This document shows, in pieces, positions 57,601 to 64,000 of a stretch of DNA of 64,000 nt. The notes below the pieces were generated by a model that was not told where the DNA came from, did not search any database, and saw nothing but the letters and a program-made list of their open reading frames with translations. Numbering within the stretch: the first letter of the stretch is position 1; the number at the start of each line of letters is the position of its first letter. Both the position numbers and the translations under genes were made by a program. Source of the stretch: Utricularia gibba (Eukaryota > Streptophyta > Magnoliopsida > Lamiales > Lentibulariaceae); the NCBI GenBank assembly GCA_002189035.1, contig NEEC01000011.1, positions 2,170,001 to 2,234,000 of the forward strand, read 5' to 3'.

Positions 57601-58139
57601 AACCTATTTAATTTAAAGATATTATTATTCAAAACTCAATTTTCGAAAAATAATTTTAATAAAATAGAAATTGTCTATATAACTCTTTTATGTTAATTTA
57701 AAATTAATTAATTTTTTTAAAAAAAATATGTTTTAAAATCAATTTTATTATAACACATAAATTACTTTTTTTTCAATGAGAATAAAAATTTATTTTAAAT
57801 ATTGTAGAGTCACATCTCAAAGATGTAGTAAATAATTTTTTTTATTTTTAGTATTTTTTTAAATAAAAAAATAAACTATAAATCTTAGAAAAGAAAAAGG
57901 AGATGAAAATGGAGGCGTAGAGTGTGAAATAGACTCTCCGGTTCTATGGAGTAGAAGAAGGAAAAAGTGGGTCGTGTATCATGGCCGCATCTGTCTCGTC
58001 TTCTTCCTTCTTCACTCCATATGCCTGCTTCTCTTTTCCGGAGACCCCGCTAGAAAGACACTCTGCTGGCCTGCCACTCTAACTGGAAAGAAAACTATCC
58101 CTTGTTCTCTTCTGTGGGCTGAATCCGATCGATCGCGGG
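57601..58139. other. Intergenic region before the MGCC gene
   Basis: 57605-57900 is very AT-rich with no coding signal. The rest is the promoter and leader of the MGCC gene. A 64-codon frame at 57974-58168 overlaps the real start and has no domain. Confidence 0.5.
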
Positions 58140-58839
58140 ATGGGGTGCTGTGCGAGTTCTGGTGTTGAGAGTGGAGAAAATGGGCCCCTCGGCCTCAGAT
58201 CGCCTCCTGTCGAGGAGGAGACCGTCAAAGAAGTGCTCTTAGAGACGCGCATTGTTCCTAAGGTTGATGATGGGGAGCTAAGGGTGTTTTGCAGGCGCCG
58301 GCTGCGGCGGTGAGTAACGATCCTATGAGAAGAGTGATAACCCAGGAGAGGAGAGTGGATGATGGGGAGAAGAAACCGAGTGGGGATATTGTTTCTGATT
58401 CCTCGGAGACGTTTAGCTATAGTGACGGTTTACCACATCCGGCGGCGCCGGTCGAGAAGAAAGACTTCAAGGAGGAAGGAGGGGTTCTTGACCAGAGGCA
58501 CCCGGCGAGGAAGCCATGCGCATCTATCCCGACGAGGCGTAATGGGGATGGGGAAAAGCCGGTTGTCTCTTCGCCGGAGAAGAAAACGCCTCATAGGGGC
58601 ACCCGGGGAACGGTAACAACAGAGCAACCGAAGTCCGTGGCGGAGGGAATTTCTGGACGGGATCCCGGAGATGGGTCAGCTAGAAGGTCAAGGATGCCAG
58701 TGAGACGCACCAACAGCCCCCGCGGCGGAATGGAACCGACGAAAAGCGCGTGGGTGCCGCCACGCCTCCTAAAAACGGCGAATTAACGACTGAGGATTCC
58801 CTCGAGAACCACGTCGTTCAACAGGTGTCGGAACAATAA
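58140..58839 (+). CDS. Small MGCC-type protein, putatively N-myristoylated; two frame breaks suspected
   Basis: The start MGCCASSGVESGENG fits N-myristoylation (Gly2) followed by palmitoylation (Cys3, Cys4), so the protein is probably plasma-membrane attached. A conserved-looking EEETVKEVLLET follows. The frame then runs into a stop at CRRRLRR. Coding character continues in a second frame from QAPAAAVSNDP, through a Lys/Arg/Ser/Pro-rich region, to near 58742. There a third frame gives a plausible end TPPKNGELTTEDSLENH and stop at 58839. The breaks coincide with TTTT (58287-58290) and AAAA (58742-58745) runs, each explicable by one missing base. Relatives in other plants are short, disordered and largely uncharacterised. 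Pseudogene status cannot be excluded. Confidence 0.65.
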
Positions 58840-58866
58840 TTCAAGGAACAACTAGTAAACATAACT

Positions 58867-58938
58867 GGTCCCATGGTCTAGCGGTTAGGACATTGGACTC
58901 TGAATCCAGTAACCCGAGTTCAAATCTCGGTGGGACCT
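58867..58938 (+). tRNA. tRNA-Gln (CUG anticodon)
   Basis: A complete 72-nt cloverleaf: acceptor stem GGTCCCA/TGGGACC, D arm with TCTAGCGGTTAGGA, anticodon loop CTCTGAA presenting CUG, and T arm with GTTCAAATC. The internal A box (TGGTCTAGCGG) and B box (GTTCAAATC) are present. A run of T's begins at 58938, matching a Pol III terminator. No intron and no encoded CCA, as expected for a nuclear gene. It starts 28 bases after the proposed MGCC stop. Confidence 0.98.
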
Positions 58939-58944
58939 TTTTTT
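58938..58944 (+). terminator. Pol III poly-T terminator of tRNA-Gln
   Basis: A run of seven or more T's directly follows the acceptor stem, the usual stop signal for RNA polymerase III. Confidence 0.85.
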
Positions 58945-59851
58945 TGGTTTTGTTTTTATGAGTATAGGTTTTGGGTAGTTGAGGTTCATCATCTTCGGAC
59001 ATATTTTGTGCTTGTAGCCACCAAATATTCTCCTGATCTTGTACACCCAACTTCTTTTTCTTTTCATCACATGACACAACTTCACATTGTTCTACGCACC
59101 ATTGATCGCTTTGACTCGTGTTGGTTTGTTTAAATATTGCATCTTTCTGCTTTTATTGTATGGATCTGATGCCTGAACAGTTCTGTGACTTCTGAGTAGT
59201 CGCCATTTAGTGCTCGATAAAACTGTCAGTGGTTGGTTGGATGAGTTATGTCCTAATCTTCATGATAGTTAGTTGAGTTAGCATTCTCTCTTCATTAATG
59301 CCACAGTGCTCTGTTTCCTCCAATATTCTGTAGTTTGGTTATGTCATTTAATGGTGATCCCCAGCCCAATTAAGTGAGCTTATGACTATGCTAGTCCTAT
59401 GCCTGGTTGGAGCGCTTTTGCATTTACTGGGCCAAAAACCAGCTGAAAGTGGAGGCTCTGCTGAATTATTCATTCAATGAAAATGATTCTGAATGACAAC
59501 TGAAGCATCCACGTGCTGATTCACTTGTCCAAAGTGTTGCTTTTTTGTGTTTTCTTCAGTAAAATTGAGTTTACTACACTTACATTGGTTTTATCCTCTC
59601 TGCTTCCTGCTATTGCTATTCCCTCTTGCTGTTGGTATGCTCTGGAATCTACTGCAACTGTTTCCTGGTTTCCTTAGATGGTTCTTTTGCCTGTTTTAGG
59701 AGACACAGCACTGTTTTCGAGTAGATCAAATAACATGGAGCTGATACATGGATGGTGGATCACCAATCCAGAAGACTAGCAAACACACAAATGCACCTTC
59801 AGTGTGCTTATTCCAACACAAACCCTGCATGGAGCAAGCACTGGATCATGC
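58945..59851. other. Intergenic region between the tRNA and the cell-wall protein gene
   Basis: T-rich, AT-balanced sequence without a supported gene. Reading frames are short and domain-free. The last ~150 bp is the probable 3' UTR of the minus-strand cell-wall protein gene. Confidence 0.5.
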
Positions 59852-60199
59852 TCAAGGAGCTGATGGCACCTCAAAGCCTGGGTTGGGTACGAATGTGTCG
59901 TCCCCGCCAGGTATTATGCTTCGTCTGGTTGCCCCACCAAACCTGGGGACTTGAGCACCTCCAGGCTCTCCGGTGATGGGGTTAGTGTTGAATGGATCAG
60001 CACACTTTTTGGGTAACATGAAACGGCCTAATCCCGGCACCAGCATCGTCCCATGATCAAAGTGGCCAAACCAGTGAGGATGCAGCTTCTTGAAGCCGGA
60101 GATGTTTCGCCCGGCGACGGTCTGACCTGCAAGAAAGACAAGGGATGCAAGAAGAAGAATCAGAGATGCAGCTCTTGGTGTTGAAGCCATTTTCCTCAT
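59852..60199 (-). CDS. Small secreted, putative cell wall protein
   Basis: A 115-residue protein, or 112 if it starts at the second Met. The N terminus is a signal peptide (RAASLILLLASLVFLAGQTVAG). The mature part contains VPGLGRFMLPKK, GATRRSIIPGGDDTFVPNPGFEVP and ends PSAP. The IPGxDDTFVPNPGFEVP-type motif marks a plant family labelled putative cell wall protein, with no known biochemical activity. Length and single exon fit that family. Role in wall or pollen tissue is inferred only from family naming. Confidence 0.85.
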   Translation of the reverse strand: MRKMASTPRAASLILLLASLVFLAGQTVAGRNISGFKKLHPHWFGHFDHGTMLVPGLGRFMLPKKCADPFNTNPITGEPGGAQVPRFGGATRRSIIPGGDDTFVPNPGFEVPSAP

Positions 60200-60643
60200 G
60201 ACAGAATGTACCGGGAAGGCTGTTTATGGTCTGATTTGCTGCTGCTTCCACGGTGGCTTTAATGAACAGAGTTCATCAGACCAAATCACTACGGCCAGTA
60301 AATGCAGTGATCTCGTGCAAGTACCAGATTTCAGCAAACGTATACTTAATACAACTGAGAGGTTCCCATCCAAAGTATGCTTCATTGGGAACACGAGGTG
60401 AATGCTCATCAAATTCCAAGTTACAACCAGAAGGTGGCTGGTAACTCTGAAGAGTAGGAGCCATTCACATTGGAAATGTAAAGGGTAGAGGCTTTTCTCT
60501 GTGAAAGAGCATTTAGCTTTTCCGTTCTGACACAACTTTGGGGCAACTATGGTGAAAGGCTATCATCCACTCCAATGAACACAAGCAGATACAGAGAGAA
60601 AAAAACATGGGACACAGAGGTTAGATCGATGGGTGAATGACAA

Positions 60644-62294
60644 TCATGACGGCGGACGGTCACCGGAAAACTTCATAAGTCGAACCAGCGAGTTAACTCT
60701 GGTCAAGCCCTCCAAACCGGACCATGCATCATCTTCAGACTTGGCATTTGCATCGACAGCACGGCAATCACCGTCATGGGAGGATCGGACGGTGAAGTTC
60801 CTTTGAAGATATGGCTCCGTTGAGTTCTCACCGTCGTGGCTCTGCGGAGTTTGTTGGGCTGAGTGTTCAGCATCAGAATCAGTAATCTTCTCATCCAAAA
60901 ACAAGCAGACTACTGCGCAGTCATCCATCTTAGTTGTGGGATATTTGACTCGCCATCCACGTGCTGCTCCCTCCACGACAAGCCTCGCTGCTGCGGATCG
61001 TGTCGGGGATGATGACACAATATCGACTACTTCTTGGTTGTTGAGTACATCCCAAACCTGCATTGCCAACAGGGTTTCGATCAATAGCTCCAAAGTTGCA
61101 GTCTTACTTTTTGCATCAGGGGTTTGAGAAGGCATACACCATCAGAAGCAAGAACGACGAAGGTGTCGCGATCGGTGAGTGTCCGGTGCGAGAATTCTGG
61201 AACGGAGATGACACCATATCCCTTCAAGCAGAAGTCTCCAAAAGCTCGAGCCATTGCCAAACCAGGAGCATCATCGAAAGGAAGCCAAACTCTCTGGACA
61301 TCCGGCTCATCTTCTAGAGCAAAAACTCGACCTTTGCATCGCTTTATCCTTTCCGCCTCCTCTGTTACAATACCAGAGATCATGAAGCTGCAAACAAAAA
61401 TGAAGCCCCCAGAATTCGAAAGCTTACTCGGCAGATCAGGCTTGAGATCAACTGTTAACTGGGTGGCGACCATTGAATCATTGTTGTCTCTAGATCCCAT
61501 TATTGCTCGAGAATCCCCAACGTTTCCAATGAAAAGATTCGACCCCTTCAATGAAATCAACCAGAATTAAAGCTCAGATCATGAGGAGAGCTGCTTCTGT
61601 TAAAGCTACCTTTTTTATAACAGTCACAGCGGTGCTGCCACTGCAAAAGCAATCTACATTAGGATGGCGCCTCAGCTCTTTGTCCATGGCTTTGTATGAT
61701 TTGAGAAAAGTTTCTTTGTACAAGGATCGAAGTTCTTCGTCAGCCAAACCATCGTTCTCCAGATCTAGTGAGTCTGATTTGACGTTCTCACAGCAGCAAC
61801 TGGTATTTCTTCCATTTTTCTTCGACTCCAAGGAGTTGATGATGGAGGAGAGCTTCAGAGGTAAAACATCTCGTACTCTGCGAGCAACCAGATGTCCATG
61901 GGGGCCATGACCATCAAAGATTCCACAAAAGGTGACATCTTCAGCCATGAAATTCTGAAAACACATGATCAAGAAAGTGTGTGAAGCAATGTAACTGAGT
62001 AGATGAGATGGGACATAGAATGAAATTCGAACGCACTTCCCACACGATCATAGCGTCTTGATTTATGCCTTTTCTTCCCTGTTGAGTAAACAAGCAGGCA
62101 GTGCTGCTCCTACCGTTGGTGAAAATGCGGTTTGGAATGGAATATAAATCTTGCAGTGTAGCTACATTATCTGAAAACCAGCCCCGCCTCCTCCAGGGGA
62201 GAAGATCTGCAATCAAACAAGAGGAAGAAGCTGCCTCTCTGTCGCTCCGGCTGCTGCAACCATTCGAGCTACTCTTTGAGACGCAACCACCCAT
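60644..62294 (-). CDS. Protein phosphatase 2C (PP2C), N-myristoylation-type N terminus
   Basis: Mg2+/Mn2+-dependent Ser/Thr phosphatase. The N terminus MGGCVSKSSSNG carries a Gly2/Cys4 lipidation signature as in plant clade E PP2Cs. Conserved motifs: QQGRKGINQDAM; FDGHGPHGH (metal Asp and Gly); GSTAVTVIKK; LFIGNVGDSRAIM; LTVDLKPDLP; CKGRVFALEDEPDVQRVWLP; GLAMARAFGDFCLK; VVLASDGVWDVL; TTKMDDCAVVCLFLD. The C terminus past the domain is acidic and disordered. About five coding exons join in frame. One intron (61362-61427, 66 nt) has no stop and is a multiple of three, so a retained form would add 22 residues to the catalytic domain. The leader lies upstream, likely with a non-coding exon. Confidence 0.95.
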
Positions 62295-64000
62295 TTTCTC
62301 AACCCCACAAACAGCAGTTCATCTAGTAGATCTTAACTTCTGAAACACTCTTCTCCTTCCACTTCACACTGTTTTAAGGAAGCTCAAAAAACATCAGCGC
62401 CCAAGTATTGACAGAAGAGTACAAAACAACAACTTCCTCATGCTTACAAATGGCACTAAAAGCTACTGCTGGATTGATCTAAATTCGATAATCCAACAAC
62501 ATGATGTGAAGTATGCATATAATTTCTCTTCAACTATTCATCGCAAAGATGTCGCTTCACGGATCCCACAACATTTATAATTATTAAATGTTGCATAAGC
62601 CATTATGTTAATAACCCCAAAACAATCACAGATCTCTGCAAGAGCATATTTAGAAAGTAAAGAATACAAGAGATCTGCTTTTCGAATCACTCGGAAATTT
62701 GGTTCGCAACAGCACTAATAGAGATCCGTCACCCTTCTTTCGGTGAGTTTTTGTCGAACAGGTAAAGCGAAAAGAGAAAACAGAAGGAAAGAACCAGTCC
62801 AAGAAGCAAAAAAGACGAGCAGATCATTACGGGGAAAGTAAACAGAAAAAAAAAAAAAGGCGAGAGCTCAGACCCCGAACGGAATGCGAGAAACTTTAAT
62901 ACTCCTGGTAACACAAAAAACCCAGGATCAAGATTCAATTTTCACACCCATTTGGGCGATCCCGCCAGAAAAGGAACGGCATACAAGACAAAGTCAAGAG
63001 TTTTTTACCTTTGGAGTTTTGCGGGTTTAATACGGCACACATTTAGCAGAAGAATGTGACACCCATGAGGGGCATTCTCGAAATGATGAGAGCGAAGCTG
63101 CAGTTGCGTGTGAGACGATAAAAGACGCAAAAGTGAGAGCAGAAAGCTCGATCCTGGAAGGTGCAGTCACTGGAAGCGTATGTGGGAGGTGTATATGTGT
63201 TGCGTCTTAGGAGAAGGAGAGGTGAGGTTAGTGCAGTCCAGATGACATTGACACAAGCTCGCTTTAAGCCGCTATTCCTTTCCATTACTGCTATCGGAAA
63301 GTAACCCAGCCGCGTAGCGGCGCGTATCACACCCACACCGAATGATTCTCCCTTGGGCTTTTCCGGCAGTGGGCTCTGCTGCCGGCCCCTAACCCAAGTG
63401 AGGATCAAGTGAAAAGGAGAAAAAGAAGGATAAGAAGAAAAGCGCACGTGGCCTCCCTCTTCTTTTGCTTTTGTCCAATTCCCAAAAGTCAACCACATGG
63501 GCACATCTCCAAGATTCAATTCCCGGGGATCGATACAAATTCTTGTGAATCCCCCATGTTTGCGTGTTCTGTCATCCACCCACAAAGTAGCGCTTTCTGC
63601 AACACAGATAACACTCGCTCACATTCACCACATACCCTCTCCGGGTGAGCTTATACACTTAAACCCCTTGTTTAGTAATTGGTATAAGCACAGATATATG
63701 GTATGTTTGGTAATTGGTATAAGTTTTTTTCGATACATTTATTTATCTTACTATAAACATATATTTATCACACATGACACCCCTCCTTAAATTTATACTA
63801 ATATCATAAATAAATTTCTATCAATATAATATATACTGATATAACTACCAAATTTAGAGCTTCCTAATCACTGTCTTTCCATGAAACCCATGTTTTTTTA
63901 ACTCCCAAACTTTTGAGAAACTAGATTCAATGAGTAATAGAATCATCAATGTTTAGTGGAATAAGGGTTCTTAAGTTTCAATAAAAATATTTTCAAATGC
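62295..64000. other. Leader and promoter of the PP2C gene, then AT-rich end of window
   Basis: 62300-63060 looks like the PP2C 5' UTR region and possible leader intron on the minus strand. 63100-63640 is GC-richer with a 180-codon minus-strand frame (63043-63585) that has no domain and looks fortuitous. From 63650 the sequence is AT-rich, with a short direct repeat of TAATTGGTATAAG at about 63676 and 63714. No further gene is seen. Confidence 0.45.

Noticed and set aside
58281-58312. A tiny intron (about 32 nt) to join the two MGCC frames
   Set aside because: Far below the minimum workable plant intron size; a missing T in the TTTT run is more plausible.
63043-63585. 180-codon open frame on the minus strand upstream of PP2C
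   Set aside because: No domain, irregular composition, rich in residues expected from random frames, and located in the promoter/leader of the PP2C gene.
1-64000. CRISPR arrays, operons, insertion sequences or viral genes
   Set aside because: None seen; gene structure with introns is that of a plant nuclear genome.

Overview
The window is nuclear DNA of a flowering plant, most likely a eudicot. Genes are dense (about one per 2.5-3 kb), most have short GT-AG introns, and AT-rich spacers separate them. The families are plant ones: PsbP, RTNLB reticulon, GH17-X8 glucanase, IBR5, HAC-type acetyltransferase, NDB NADH dehydrogenase, B-box and PUX proteins. The UGT belongs to a group common in asterids, but the exact lineage cannot be fixed from this sequence alone.

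Layout. 0.9-3.6 kb (+): cofactor-independent phosphoglycerate mutase. 3.9-4.9 kb (-): PsbP. 6.0-7.1 kb (+): reticulon. 7.6-10.1 kb (-): mitochondrial-type DEAD-box helicase. 11.7-15.0 kb (-): DHHC S-acyltransferase. 17.4-19.0 kb (+): GH17-X8 glucanase, followed by a ~300-bp tandem duplication. 20.4-21.6 kb (-): secreted LRR protein. 22.3-29.5 kb (-): p300/CBP-type acetyltransferase HAC, head to head with IBR5 phosphatase at 30.8-32.7 kb (+). 33.1-34.8 kb (-): CCCH zinc finger protein. 35.6-36.9 kb (-): UDP-glycosyltransferase. 37-39.9 kb: AT-rich spacer. 39.9-41.6 kb (+): armadillo protein. 42.5-44.2 kb (+): p47/PUX-type UBX protein. 44.4 and 45.2-45.6 kb (-): two small genes. 46.2-46.6 kb (+): single B-box protein. 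48.8-50.9 kb (+): LRR protein. 51.1-52.4 kb (+): coiled-coil basic protein. 52.7-55.2 kb (-): external NADH dehydrogenase NDB. 56.1-57.6 kb: tandem structured-RNA array with a probable host transcript (-). 58.1-58.8 kb (+): MGCC-type lipid-anchored protein, then tRNA-Gln(CUG). 59.9-60.2 kb (-): small cell-wall-type protein. 60.6-62.3 kb (-): PP2C phosphatase.

The genes do not form one pathway. This is ordinary euchromatin in which convergent (tail-to-tail) pairs are common.

Two things stand out. First, 56.1-56.8 kb holds three well-preserved copies, and one degenerate copy, of a ~120-nt element. Its stems show paired (compensatory) changes, so it looks like a family of structured RNAs, possibly a box C/D-like snoRNA cluster on the minus strand. 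I could not match it to a known RNA. Second, seven otherwise well-preserved genes (DHHC transferase, HAC, IBR5, UGT, PUX, LRR, MGCC) each carry a reading-frame break. Every break is explained by one base missing from a short run of a single nucleotide. That uniformity points to homopolymer undercalling in the assembly rather than to seven separate pseudogenes. Proteins predicted automatically from these loci will be truncated or will carry false introns.
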